DNA of 64,000 nt from Planctomycetota bacterium (GTDB lineage Bacteria > Planctomycetota > Planctomycetia > Gemmatales > Gemmataceae), in NCBI GenBank assembly GCA_009920765.1, contig RFZJ01000002.1:59535-123534 (forward strand), in the 5' to 3' direction. The position numbers and the translations under genes are program-made. Shown here piece by piece: positions 53,646 to 62,454 of this stretch (positions are counted from its first letter, which is position 1; each line of letters opens with the position of its first letter). The notes under the pieces were generated by a model. That model was not told the DNA's origin. It saw only the letters and a list, made by a program, of their open reading frames with translations, and did not search any database.

Positions 53646-55972
53646 CTTGACCCCGCTGGCTGTCGTAATGCCCGCATTGATTCCCATTGCTCGGGAGACA
53701 TTATAACTTCTCTAGCTGAACTACCGTTGTAGGTGCCGACAATCCCATCTTCAGCCATGAAATCGATTAGCCTTGCAGCTCTGCCATAGCCTACCCCAAG
53801 AGATCGTTGAAGCAAGGAAACGCTGCCCCTACCTTCGCGAATTACAACCTCGACAGCAGCTTCGTATAAATCATCACGAGATCTGAGTTTTTCGGCAAGA
53901 TCCTTTGAGGCAGAATCGTCCTCTTTAGTTTCAAGTTGCATGAGCTCCTGAGCATAGCATGGTTCGCCCTCAAGATTTTCGACAATATTGCTGATTTCTC
54001 GATCGCTCGCAAAAGTACCCTGGGCTCGAACAAGAATACTTGTGCCCGGTGGAAGAAAAAGCATATCCCCCTTGCCAAGAAGTTTATCAGCTCCCATTTC
54101 ATCAAGTACAACTCTTGAATCGGATTTGTTTACGACCTTGAAGCATATTCTTGAAGGCATATTGGATTTGATAAGGCCAGTGATAACATCGACCGTAGGT
54201 TTTTGAGTAGCAACAATCAGGTGGATCCCAGCAGCTCTGGATTTTTGAGCAAGCCTGATAATATGGGTTTCAACTTCCTTTTTCATAGTCATCATGAGGT
54301 CTGCCATTTCATCGATAAATATGACGATGTAAGGCATTTTGGCTGGTATTTTGCTGCGGTCTTCGCCCTCTGCAGGCTCAACTCTTCGTATGACTTCATC
54401 CCCGCCCAGTTCGTTGTAGCTGGCAATATTTCGAACTTTGGCACGCCTTAGAAGTTCGTATCTTTCCTCCATTTTTTCAACTGCCCACGCAAGGATGGCT
54501 TCCGCCTTCTTCATATCGTGAACTACGGGGTGCATCATGTGGGGGATTTTTGTGAAGTTGCTGAGTTCAACAACTTTCGGGTCGATCATGATCATTTTGA
54601 TTTCATCGGGTGTACGAGTCATCAGCATGCTTAAGATGATGGTGTTCATACAAACAGATTTACCGGTGCCGGTACTACCTGCGATTAGAAGGTGGGGCAT
54701 GTCTGCAAGGTCGTAAACTAGGGGTCTGCCTTCCGAGTCTTTTCCTAAAAATAAAGGAATCTTTAAGCTCTTAAGTCTTGGTCCGGTTGATTGCAAAACT
54801 TCCTTGAGTCGCACTTCAGCTCTTATTTCGTTGGGGATTTCAACGCCAACGGTGTTTTTTCCTGGTATAGGAGCTATTATTCTTACGCTTGAGACCTTCA
54901 AGTTTAAAGAAATGTCATCATTCAACCTGGTAACCTTGTTGACTCGTAGTCCGGTTTCAAGAGCAAGTTCAAACTGCGTTATTACTGGGCCGGTATTAAT
55001 CCCAACAACTTTAATATTAAGTCCAAAATCTAAAAAGGTTTTTTCAAGCAGCACGGCCCTGTCCCGTAAATCCTGCTCTTGTGTATTTACAGCCAGGGGC
55101 TTGGGATCCTCAAGCAAGCTCATTGGGGGCAGTTCGTATTTTTCCGAGCTGGTGCTTAAGTCTAAGGCTGCTGCAACTTTGTTTTCGTGCTTGGCATTGA
55201 ATTTTTCATGATGGAATATTGGAATACCATCTTCAGCTTTTTCCTGTGCTTTGGCTCTTGGTTTGGAAACCGGTGCCTCAATTACAAATTCATTGCTTTC
55301 AAACTTCGAAGCATCGATTTGACTGTCGGTTTTGGTTGGGATTAATTTTTTCGAAAACTTGAAAATGCTTGTTAAAAGTCGTGTTAATACCACCAAGAAT
55401 TTCAGAAGGTTCGTTATTAAAAACTGTAAGCTAATCCCTAGGGTGCTCCAAACAACTGGCAAAGCTAAAAATGATGCTGACAATACAATAATAATTGCCA
55501 ACGGCATAATCACCCATTCCGGTATCAGGTTTTTAGCTTCAAAAAATATCAGTGCACCCAAACTGCCGCCAGATCCTGCGGGTGAAACCATGGGAAGAAA
55601 ATCTTGGTTCATGGTGGCTATGACTGAAGTGGCAGGAATCAAGGTTAACCAACCTGCAAGGCGTAGTATCCAAGTCATCGGGTGGTTTCTGAGCAATAGA
55701 CCAAAAACCAAGGTGAACCATGTGCCTAAAATAAAAAAGGAAGAAAGGCCGAGAAATTTAAAAAAGGAAGATGAAATCCAAGTTCCGGCGGAACCGAGTG
55801 GATTTTTAGAAGTTACTCCGGGAAGTTCATATTGAGTAGGGAAGGACGGGTCTTGGCCCAGCATTGCAATACCAAGGGCAAAACCAAAAAACAACATTCC
55901 AGTGGCTACAGCATCCCAAAACCAATTTCTTGGGGGACTTGGCTCAATTGTTTTTTTTGTTGCAAAGAACAA
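53642..55972 (-). CDS. ftsK: DNA translocase FtsK/SpoIIIE
   Basis: 776 residues from the chosen TTG at 55972. About four N-terminal membrane helices (AVATGMLFFGFALGIAML, FFKFLGLSSFFILGTWFTLVF split, LIPEWVIMPLAIIIVLSAS), a linker, then the motor: Walker A IAGSTGTGKSVCMNT, Walker B YIVIFIDEMADLMM, and the C-terminal gamma winged helix (GSVSLLQRSLGVGYGRAARL). It pumps chromosome dimers and termini at division. The frame runs to an ATG at 56131, but that would overlap trmL on the other strand and prepend a random-looking stretch. AAGG 6 bases before the TTG supports 55972. Planctomycetes are known to lack FtsZ, so its partners at division are of interest. Confidence 0.92.
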   Translation of the reverse strand: MFFATKKTIEPSPPRNWFWDAVATGMLFFGFALGIAMLGQDPSFPTQYELPGVTSKNPLGSAGTWISSSFFKFLGLSSFFILGTWFTLVFGLLLRNHPMTWILRLAGWLTLIPATSVIATMNQDFLPMVSPAGSGGSLGALIFFEAKNLIPEWVIMPLAIIIVLSASFLALPVVWSTLGISLQFLITNLLKFLVVLTRLLTSIFKFSKKLIPTKTDSQIDASKFESNEFVIEAPVSKPRAKAQEKAEDGIPIFHHEKFNAKHENKVAAALDLSTSSEKYELPPMSLLEDPKPLAVNTQEQDLRDRAVLLEKTFLDFGLNIKVVGINTGPVITQFELALETGLRVNKVTRLNDDISLNLKVSSVRIIAPIPGKNTVGVEIPNEIRAEVRLKEVLQSTGPRLKSLKIPLFLGKDSEGRPLVYDLADMPHLLIAGSTGTGKSVCMNTIILSMLMTRTPDEIKMIMIDPKVVELSNFTKIPHMMHPVVHDMKKAEAILAWAVEKMEERYELLRRAKVRNIASYNELGGDEVIRRVEPAEGEDRSKIPAKMPYIVIFIDEMADLMMTMKKEVETHIIRLAQKSRAAGIHLIVATQKPTVDVITGLIKSNMPSRICFKVVNKSDSRVVLDEMGADKLLGKGDMLFLPPGTSILVRAQGTFASDREISNIVENLEGEPCYAQELMQLETKEDDSASKDLAEKLRSRDDLYEAAVEVVIREGRGSVSLLQRSLGVGYGRAARLIDFMAEDGIVGTYNGSSAREVIMSPEQWESMRALRQPAGSR

Positions 55973-56073
55973 GTTTCGACCTTGAAGTAGTACATCGTAA
56001 TGAAAAAGAAAATATAGAAAGAGCGGGTTGTCGCTCCGTCTACTATAAAACTTTAGCTTAAAGAGATAAAAAA

Positions 56074-56532
56074 ATGATAAAGGTTGCACTATTTGAACCG
56101 GAAATTCCGCCCAATACGGGCAACATAGCACGATTATGCGGGGCAGTAGGGGTACCTTTGCACCTTATTGGGCGATTGGGGTTCCGAATCGATGATAAAT
56201 CCCTGCAACGGGCGGGGCTTGATTATTGGGATGCGGTATCTGTTCATACTCACAATACTCTTGAGGAATATGAAAAAATTATACCCCCAGGCAGGCTCTT
56301 TTGTTTTTCCAGCAGAGCCACAAGGCCTTTTACCCAAGTTCATTTCAAGCAAGGTGATGGTCTTCTCTTTGGCCCTGAATCTCAGGGACTGCCAGGCTGG
56401 ATTCTTGATAAGTACTCCACCAACCAGGTTTTGATTCCAATGCCGGGTTCTGATTCCATCCGGAGTTTAAACTTGGCAACTTCGGTTGGGATTGCCGTTT
56501 ATGAGTGTTTGCGTCAATTGCACGGCTGGTAA
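56074..56532 (+). CDS. trmL: tRNA (cytidine(34)-2'-O)-methyltransferase
   Basis: 152 residues, typical of TrmL (YibK), a SPOUT methyltransferase that methylates the wobble base of tRNA-Leu. IKVALFEPEIPPNTGNIARL opens the fold, LLFGPESQGLP is the first SAM-knot motif, and LIPMPGSDSIRSLNLATSV the second with the conserved Arg-Ser-Leu-Asn. GAG about 9 bases before the ATG at 56074. Divergent from ftsK with a ~100-base gap when ftsK starts at 55972. Confidence 0.95.
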   Translation: MIKVALFEPEIPPNTGNIARLCGAVGVPLHLIGRLGFRIDDKSLQRAGLDYWDAVSVHTHNTLEEYEKIIPPGRLFCFSSRATRPFTQVHFKQGDGLLFGPESQGLPGWILDKYSTNQVLIPMPGSDSIRSLNLATSVGIAVYECLRQLHGW

Positions 56533-56635
56533 GAGTTATTGCTTATCGGTTATGCCAATCCTTACTACAGTAGGAGGAAATTCCGAGTCGATAAAATTGT
56601 AGGACGAAATGTTTTACAATTTTACGGAGGTTGGA

Positions 56636-56929
56636 ATGGAATCCGTAATCACTTTGCCTAATCTTGATAATATCAAGCAGCATATTCACGAAAAATTGTG
56701 CACGAGGGAAAATCTTGACCCAAGTACCTCACCTTTAAAAATTAATAAAATAACCCGGTCGGGCAAAACTTGCGGATTATTCTTTGAAATCAAAGGTCCG
56801 AGAATGGTTCGATGTTATGCTCTTTGGGCTGGTGATGAAGAACGGATTTTATTTTACGATTCAGCGGGCCAACGGTTTGCAGAAACCAAGGTTCATGAGG
56901 GGCCCGATTTACGAAGAATTGCTGCTTAG
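56636..56929 (+). CDS. Small conserved-looking protein of unknown function
   Basis: 97 residues. The ATG at 56636 has a strong ribosome site (GGAGG, 6 bases upstream), while an earlier ATG at 56609 has none. The sequence (NLDNIKQHIHEKLCTRENL, then MVRCYALWAGDEERILFYDSAGQRFAE) looks like an alpha-helix followed by a three- or four-stranded beta sheet, soluble and cytosolic. No catalytic motif. The two cysteines (LCTRE and TCGLF) are not in a CxxC arrangement. It lies between trmL and the nudix gene on the same strand, 103 bases after one and 23 before the other. Confidence 0.7.
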   Translation: MESVITLPNLDNIKQHIHEKLCTRENLDPSTSPLKINKITRSGKTCGLFFEIKGPRMVRCYALWAGDEERILFYDSAGQRFAETKVHEGPDLRRIAA

Positions 56930-56952
56930 TCTTTTAACCCGAAAACCAACAC

Positions 56953-57444
56953 ATGCCTTATCAACCCATCCTTGGCACACTTGCATATGTTTTATCGAAA
57001 GATAAAACCAAGGTTTTGATGATTCACCGCAATAAAAACCCGGAAGATCATCACTACGGGAAATATAATGGAATCGGTGGTAAACTTGAAACATACGAGG
57101 ATGTTTTAACCTCGTGCAAGCGTGAAATTTGGGAAGAAGCTGGAATTGAATGTCATGACATTTCCTTGCGAGGTACGATAAGTTGGCCTGGGTTTGGAAA
57201 AAAAGGCGAGCCTTGGTTTGGTTTCATTTTTATGGTCAATGAATGGTCGGGCGAGGTTTTGGCTGATAACCCCGAAGGTACCTTGGAATGGGTGGAAATT
57301 GGGCAGGTTTTGAATAAGAATTTGTGGGAAGGCGATAGATATTTCATTCCTTTTGTTTTTGATTCAAATAAAAAACTTTTTCATGGTGTGATGCCCTATC
57401 ATGATGGCAAACCGATCTCCTGGGACTATCAGATCGGAAGTTAA
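56953..57444 (+). CDS. Nudix hydrolase, 8-oxo-dGTP diphosphatase-like
   Basis: 163 residues. The nudix box G-x5-E-x7-R-E-U-x-E-E-x-G-U is complete from GGKLETYED to REIWEEAGIE (about residues 38-60). The start YQPILGTLAYVLSKDKTKVLMIHRNKNPED and the WVEIGQVLNKNLWEGDRYFIPFV tail (seen in pieces) match bacterial MutT/Nudt1-like members that clean oxidised nucleotides. Substrate not provable from sequence. No clear ribosome site before the ATG at 56953. It follows the small unknown gene by 23 bases. Confidence 0.88.
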   Translation: MPYQPILGTLAYVLSKDKTKVLMIHRNKNPEDHHYGKYNGIGGKLETYEDVLTSCKREIWEEAGIECHDISLRGTISWPGFGKKGEPWFGFIFMVNEWSGEVLADNPEGTLEWVEIGQVLNKNLWEGDRYFIPFVFDSNKKLFHGVMPYHDGKPISWDYQIGS

Positions 57445-57560
57445 ATACACATCTTTTTCCTAAATTTAACCCTTTAAATTTCTTCTACAAGTTGTCTGCT
57501 GGACTTAAAACAGTTAGAATTAACTTTTGTAGAACAAAATTAACTCAGGGGTTATTGGCA

Positions 57561-58382
57561 ATGAGCGAAAATTCTGGCAGTGATCGATGGAAATCTCTTG
57601 CAGAAGATCTTGGTCTTCCGCCTGAAAAACCAGTTTCAGAGGTTGTTGCTAAAAACTCTGGGGATTCCCAAGGTGCTGGTGTGTCACAAGATTCTCCGAT
57701 GGATGAAGATTTTTTGATATTCACCAAACCAGCACAGCGTAATCTTCCACCTTTGAAAGCTGCACCTGTAAAAACATTCCCTGTGCCCAAGGTAGTAGAA
57801 CCTACTCCGCCCAAGGAAACTTTTGTTGAAATGGAAGAGATCCTTGAAGTTACTTTTGGCTCTCACCGTGCTCAGGAGCAACCGCAATCCAATCGGGCGC
57901 ATATTGACATCCCGATAGTCGAGGCGGAAATTGTTGAGCCAAATGAAGATTCTGTTGTTAATACGCTATCTGAGCCTCAAAATGAGCAATCATCAGGATC
58001 CAATCGTGGTCGAGGCGGAAGGGGCGGAGATCAGGAAAGAGGAGGCCGAGGTCGAGGTCGCGGAGGTCGGGGGAGGGGCCGTGAAGATAATCGTCATGCC
58101 AATCAGAATAAAAACAATTCAGGCCCTAGTCGTGATAATGAAGGTGAAACAGGTCCTTCAAAAATGCATCCAGCTCCAGCACGAAACGAACGTCCAGCCG
58201 CTGTTACTTTTGGCCAGGGGCCGGATTCCAGGACGGTAATTTCTGATGACGAAGTATTGTCCGGTCCAGAATCCTATGGTTCGCACCATCCAGAGCAAGA
58301 CGGCGAAATAGATGAAATCGACCTTAGCACCTGGAGTGTTCCTTCCTGGGAGGAATTGATTGCTTCGCTTTATAAACCCTAA
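57561..58382 (+). CDS. Arg/Gly-rich (RGG-box) protein of unknown function
   Basis: 273 residues from the ATG at 57561 (AGGGG upstream); a TTG at 57492 would add 23 residues. Three parts: an N-terminal segment with DRWKSLAEDLGLPPEKP, an acidic, Pro-rich middle, and an Arg-Gly box at about residues 149-174 made of RG, RGG and GRGRG units. A short ordered tail holds SWEELIASLYKP at the end. RGG boxes bind RNA or promote protein condensates in other organisms. No catalytic domain or membrane segment is seen. The next gene, a GNAT acetyltransferase on the same strand, starts 34 bases later. Confidence 0.75.
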   Translation: MSENSGSDRWKSLAEDLGLPPEKPVSEVVAKNSGDSQGAGVSQDSPMDEDFLIFTKPAQRNLPPLKAAPVKTFPVPKVVEPTPPKETFVEMEEILEVTFGSHRAQEQPQSNRAHIDIPIVEAEIVEPNEDSVVNTLSEPQNEQSSGSNRGRGGRGGDQERGGRGRGRGGRGRGREDNRHANQNKNNSGPSRDNEGETGPSKMHPAPARNERPAAVTFGQGPDSRTVISDDEVLSGPESYGSHHPEQDGEIDEIDLSTWSVPSWEELIASLYKP

Positions 58383-58416
58383 ATTATAAAAGTTTATTGC
58401 TTTGGAGTCATAGTGA

Positions 58417-58869
58417 ATGTCAGATGCCGTCATTGATATAGTTGGCCCAGATTCGCTTCCTGTGATTGTGAAGCTATATAATCATATATTTCGTCCTGCG
58501 CGAGAAATTAGTGGGTTTCGCAGAAGGTATCAAGGGCGTCACAATGTACTGCAAATGATAGCCCGGGTTGACGATGAACCTGTGGGTTTTTTTGTGGGAT
58601 TTGAATTAAAACCCTCGATATTTTTTACTTGGTTTTATGGTGTGATTCCGGAATATCGAAGAATGGGAATAGCTTCCCAACTGATGGAAGCAGTTCATGA
58701 TTGGGTGCGCGAGCAGAAGTATGATTCCGTTCGGTTTGAATGCCATAATCAGCATCGTCCGATTTTGCACCTTGGAATTGCCAAGGAATACGATATCGTT
58801 GGTATTCGCTGGGACCCTGATCGAGGGACTAATCTTTTGTTATTTCAAAAAGACTTTTTTCATCATTAA
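58417..58869 (+). CDS. GNAT-family N-acetyltransferase
   Basis: 150 residues. The acetyl-CoA binding motif V-x-P-x-x-R-x-x-G-I-A is GVIPEYRRMGIASQLMEAV near residues 70-88, with the usual strand FVGFELKPSIFFTWFYG before it. It should acetylate an amine on an unknown small molecule or protein. GGAG about 9 bases before the ATG at 58417. It lies 34 bases after the RGG-rich gene, so those two may be co-transcribed; an acetyltransferase beside an Arg/Gly-rich protein does not prove that it modifies it. Converges on pabA/trpG with 17 bases between stops. Confidence 0.88.
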   Translation: MSDAVIDIVGPDSLPVIVKLYNHIFRPAREISGFRRRYQGRHNVLQMIARVDDEPVGFFVGFELKPSIFFTWFYGVIPEYRRMGIASQLMEAVHDWVREQKYDSVRFECHNQHRPILHLGIAKEYDIVGIRWDPDRGTNLLLFQKDFFHH

Positions 58870-58886
58870 GTTGTTTTTTATTCAAC

Positions 58887-59471
58887 TCAGTTAGCAGCAT
58901 TTATATTCAAAAAATTCTGCAGGAGTTTGGGGCCTTCGATTGAAAGAAAGCTTTCAGGGTGGAATTGCACACCATGAAGCTCCCATGATTTGTGGCGTAC
59001 GCCCATGATCTCGCCTTCAGTAGTCCAGGCAGAGATTTCGAAATCAGGATTGGTGAATGTTTCCTTTTTAATAACCAGGCTGTGATACCTTGTTGCATCG
59101 AATGGGTTGGAAAGCCCTTTGAAAACCCCCTTGTTGTCATGATGGATAGGGGAAATTTTACCATGCATGATACGGCTGTTTCTAATCACTTCGCCGCCGA
59201 AAGTATGGCCGATGCACTGATGACCCAGACAAACACCAAGAATCGGGATGTTGCTTGCAAAAGCTTTTAAAACTTCATTAGAAATGCCAGCTTCTTTGGG
59301 GGTACATGGGCCGGGAGAAATTATAATTTTTGCAGGAGACAGTTCTTTAATTGCAGCAATATCAATTTGATCGTTGCGAAATACCCGAATATCCAAGGAT
59401 GAATCAATTTCGCCCAGCCTTTGGACAAGGTTGTAAGTGAATGAGTCATAATTATCGATTACTAGAATCAT
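58887..59471 (-). CDS. pabA: Anthranilate/aminodeoxychorismate synthase glutamine amidotransferase
   Basis: 194 residues of the PabA/TrpG family, which supplies ammonia to the PabB or TrpE partner. MILVIDNYDSFTYNLVQRLG is the classic start, the nucleophile Cys is in GVCLGHQCIGH, and the His-Glu pair in GVQFHPESFLS. It may serve folate or tryptophan synthesis; the partner is not in the window, so the gene name is provisional. AGGA 6 bases before the ATG at 59471 marks the start; an ATG at 59483 is less likely. It follows the sugar isomerase by 27 bases on the same strand. Confidence 0.93.
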   Translation of the reverse strand: MILVIDNYDSFTYNLVQRLGEIDSSLDIRVFRNDQIDIAAIKELSPAKIIISPGPCTPKEAGISNEVLKAFASNIPILGVCLGHQCIGHTFGGEVIRNSRIMHGKISPIHHDNKGVFKGLSNPFDATRYHSLVIKKETFTNPDFEISAWTTEGEIMGVRHKSWELHGVQFHPESFLSIEGPKLLQNFLNINAAN

Positions 59472-59498
59472 GTAGTTCCTCATGCGAGTTTTATGAAA

Positions 59499-60482
59499 TC
59501 AGGGAGTCCTGTTTTCAGGCGGAGGTTCAAAATTTAAGCATTTGATTAAACTAGCAGATTCTTCTGCCGCCTTAAGTCTGTCCATGCCATAATCGGCGAT
59601 TTCAACAGACAATGGGCCATCATACTGGATAATATTCAAGGTGCGGAAAATATTCCCCCAATCAATATTGCCGTGCCCAGGGGCGCGAAATTCCCACCCT
59701 CTCCTGGGATCTCCCAGTGGCAGGCATCCATTCAGCAGCCCATTTCTACCATTCAATCGAACTGATATGTCTTTCAAGTGAACATTAAGTATCCTGTCGG
59801 GAAACCTTAATAGAAACTCGCAGGGGTCGATACCCATCCAATAAAGTTGCGCAGGGTCGAAGGTGAATCCAAATTCTTCGCGATTATCGAGGGAGGAAAG
59901 GGCTCTTTCTGCACTCGGGATATCAAAGGCCATTTGGCCGGCATGAACTTCGTATGCATATTTCACACCAGCACCTTGAAAGTTATCAAGTATGGGGTGG
60001 AGTTTTTCTGCGAAGAGTTGGAAAGCTTCTTCGATTTCTGCCTGGTTTGGTTGAGGGTATCCTGTAATGCGATTCCAAATTGGAGATCCACTAAAGCCAG
60101 AAATCGTGGGTATGCCCATTTTTTGTGCTGCATTAGCGGCAAGGCTTAATGCTTCGCTGGTTCTCTCACGAATGCCATCGGGGTCGCCATCGGCCCAAAT
60201 TTCTTCTGGCAAAATGCGTTGGAGTATGGAATCGGCAGGGTCGCAAAGTGCCTGGCTGATACGATGCATACTCAAAACGGGAATGGACATTTCGAAACGA
60301 GAAAGCAGATCAAGGTTTTCCTGTAGTTTTGAGTCATCGGATTGAGCCTGCCAAACATCAAAATGTTTGCCCCAAGAACATAATTCAAAACCTTGAAAGC
60401 CCCATTCTGCAGCCAAGCCTGAAAGTTCATCCATAGGAACATCAGACCACGACCCGCTATGTAATATGATTGGCCTAGTCAT
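59499..60482 (-). CDS. Sugar phosphate isomerase/epimerase (TIM barrel, AP-endonuclease 2 fold)
   Basis: 327 residues. Metal-binding residues of the xylose-isomerase-like TIM-barrel superfamily are visible: Glu in YEVHAGQ, Asp and Gln in FDPAQLYW, His in NVHLKDIS, His and Asp in GHGNIDW, and Glu in VEIADYG. SGFSGSPIWN is an active-site loop common in planctomycete members. The substrate is a sugar or inositol derivative that cannot be named. No signal peptide. It begins 68 bases after the membrane protein gene and ends 27 bases before pabA. Confidence 0.88.
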   Translation of the reverse strand: MTRPIILHSGSWSDVPMDELSGLAAEWGFQGFELCSWGKHFDVWQAQSDDSKLQENLDLLSRFEMSIPVLSMHRISQALCDPADSILQRILPEEIWADGDPDGIRERTSEALSLAANAAQKMGIPTISGFSGSPIWNRITGYPQPNQAEIEEAFQLFAEKLHPILDNFQGAGVKYAYEVHAGQMAFDIPSAERALSSLDNREEFGFTFDPAQLYWMGIDPCEFLLRFPDRILNVHLKDISVRLNGRNGLLNGCLPLGDPRRGWEFRAPGHGNIDWGNIFRTLNIIQYDGPLSVEIADYGMDRLKAAEESASLIKCLNFEPPPENRTP

Positions 60483-60550
60483 GGTGTTTTGGCATCCTTA
60501 CCATTAATTGTTTAATCCAGGAATAAGTCTGGATTGCTTTGGAATTACCA

Positions 60551-62296
60551 TTAGATTTTATCATCGGAGTTATCGGTTTTTTGTGGTGGCGCTTCCACAA
60601 CGGGCAATGATCTTGACTTGGTAGTTGAAGCCTCGGGTGTTGCAATGGGTGCATTGGTTGCAGGTTTTTGTAAAACCGAGGTAAACTGATCCTCTTCATC
60701 ATCATCGATGTGAAGTTCATTGATCTCGTTGTTATCAAGGTCTTTTCTAAGTAGTAAAAAGATGAAGGTTGCGGAGCACCAGAAGTAACTGTAGCCAAAA
60801 CCAACAACGAGGAGGAAAAATCCTCCAAGCCAGATTGCTACAAGTCCGGCGCCAATGATATTCCACCAGACGAGAGATTCTTTTTTGCTGCGGGTTTCGG
60901 AATCAAAGCCGAGGTACTTGCGATAGGCGGTTTGATCAATTTTGCCATCGACCACAATGTTTTCACCATCCACCTTGGCTCCCTGAAGCAGCAATTCGCG
61001 CCATCCAAACGAAGTAGGAGCATATACGAACAGATATTCTGGTGACCGGTTTGCAGACTGAATAAAAGGAGTGCTGGCGACCGACCATTTGGCAAGGTAA
61101 ACACCAAGTGAAGCCATGAAACCAATGAAAAATACAACAACAATGCCATAACTTACTGCAAGCAGGTTGTATGCAATATAGTTCCAGGCCCGTGTATAAA
61201 GGTATTGTATACCCCTGCTGAAACTCTCCCAACTGTCCAATCCTTCGGAGCTAACGGTTGCTACCATAAGTGGCCATCCCAAAAGGCCAACAAGAACAAG
61301 GGCCATGATGAGGCCAAGCCCCATAAAAACGCCCCAGAAGAGACCACTAATAAAGATATCTCCGAGAACTGGGACCATTCCTAAAAGTGAAAAGACCATG
61401 ATAACAAGGAAAATAAAGATTGCGATCATGGGGCAAAAAAGTGGAGCGGATATAAAGTTGGCCATATTCTCACGGGCGTATTTTAGTGCACCTAAAGCAC
61501 CGATATTTTCATTTCGAGCAATTTGCACGACAACGATTCTAGAAATTGCTCCACCAAAGAACGACCATACAGCTATCACCCAAGCCAGTGAAAATAAGAA
61601 GTAAAGTCTTTGAAAGAAAGTTGCCTCGGGGTGTATAAGTAGAAGGGCTGGACGAATTACTTTAACCAGTGGTTCGATTAAAACAGGAACTTCTTGAATG
61701 ATTACCCAGTCCCAAAACATGCCCACACTCCAAGGAGTTCCACTTTGGCCAGTTGCAAGAAGATAAGGATTTAGCCCGCGTTCTTCAAACCAAGGCCAGG
61801 TTGTTAATAGGCCTCTTGGTTTATTCGTACCAAGATGAGAAATGACATAATCCATGCGTTCTCTGGTTATTTTGCCTTCATTAATAAGAAAAGAAGATTT
61901 TAGCCCTAATCCAACTTCGTTTTGACGAAGGTTGGCTTCTTTCAAAGTTGTTAGCTCTTCCTCTGTTTCTACAAGATCTTCGAGTTCAAAGGTTTGATAT
62001 AAACCACCAACCCCTGCAGCTTGGTGCATTAGATTCCAGGTTTCCCTGTCTTTTTTGAATGCAGACCAGGGATTTGCTGATTTGGCATAGAGAGTAGCCG
62101 ACCATTGAGGTGGCTTTGCATCATAACCCATTGTGAAAATAATAGAAAGAAGCCACCATCCGGTAGCAGTTGTAAGAATGCCCAATGCTGCGAGCAACAG
62201 TTTGGAAGTATCAAATGCCAGGGAAAAAGAGCGGAAAATCACCAGCCAAGGTAGGATCTGGGTCATATCTTGAGCGGGTTGAGGCTCATTTTTCAT
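60551..62296 (-). CDS. Multi-spanning membrane protein of unknown function
   Basis: 581 residues. One or two helices near residue 30-60 (TATGWWLLSIIFTMG), a ~150-residue hydrophilic loop, then six to eight helices between about 230 and 400 (FLVIMVFSLLGMVPVLG, LGLIMALVLVGLLGWPLM, YGIVVVFFIGFMASLGVYL), a second loop, and two more near 490-530 (GLVAIWLGGFFLLVVGFGYSYF). The tail is acidic (HIDDDEED) and Pro/Thr/Ser-rich. The helical block contains a short stretch rich in Arg/Lys between helices. No enzyme motif. Similar large membrane proteins are common in planctomycetes. GGAG 6 bases before the ATG at 62296. Confidence 0.8.
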   Translation of the reverse strand: MKNEPQPAQDMTQILPWLVIFRSFSLAFDTSKLLLAALGILTTATGWWLLSIIFTMGYDAKPPQWSATLYAKSANPWSAFKKDRETWNLMHQAAGVGGLYQTFELEDLVETEEELTTLKEANLRQNEVGLGLKSSFLINEGKITRERMDYVISHLGTNKPRGLLTTWPWFEERGLNPYLLATGQSGTPWSVGMFWDWVIIQEVPVLIEPLVKVIRPALLLIHPEATFFQRLYFLFSLAWVIAVWSFFGGAISRIVVVQIARNENIGALGALKYARENMANFISAPLFCPMIAIFIFLVIMVFSLLGMVPVLGDIFISGLFWGVFMGLGLIMALVLVGLLGWPLMVATVSSEGLDSWESFSRGIQYLYTRAWNYIAYNLLAVSYGIVVVFFIGFMASLGVYLAKWSVASTPFIQSANRSPEYLFVYAPTSFGWRELLLQGAKVDGENIVVDGKIDQTAYRKYLGFDSETRSKKESLVWWNIIGAGLVAIWLGGFFLLVVGFGYSYFWCSATFIFLLLRKDLDNNEINELHIDDDEEDQFTSVLQKPATNAPIATPEASTTKSRSLPVVEAPPQKTDNSDDKI

Positions 62297-62330
62297 GTAA
62301 ACTCCTTTAATTATTGCAGCAAAAAGAATC

Positions 62331-62367
62331 CCTGATGATTGTCAGTTTAGGGCTTTTTATCATCAGG
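62331..62367 (-). terminator. Second hairpin between the outer-membrane barrel gene and the membrane-protein gene
   Basis: CCTGATGA (62331-62338) and TCATCAGG (62360-62367) are perfect 8-bp complements with a 21-base loop. On the minus strand the stem is followed by GATTCTTTTT. It could be a second terminator or a leader element 35 bases before the membrane-protein start. Confidence 0.5.
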
Positions 62368-62403
62368 TGCAATTATAAAGGTAGTTTTAAGAATGGCAAA
62401 CAA

Positions 62404-62433
62404 TAAGGCCCGCAGGATTCACTGCAGGCCTTA
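62404..62433 (-). terminator. Hairpin after the outer-membrane barrel gene
   Basis: TAAGGCC plus GCAG pairs with CTGC plus GGCCTTA, with one mismatch and a 6-base loop, 21 bases after the stop codon of the barrel gene. On the minus strand the next bases are ATTGTTTGCC, so the T-run is weak. Confidence 0.6.
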
Positions 62434-62454
62434 AAAAGTAAGCTCTATTTTAGA

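Noticed and set aside
57931..58239. A 102-residue plus-strand frame within the RGG-rich gene
   Set aside because: It is the +1 frame of the Arg/Gly-rich repeat, which stays open because of the biased composition; no ribosome site.
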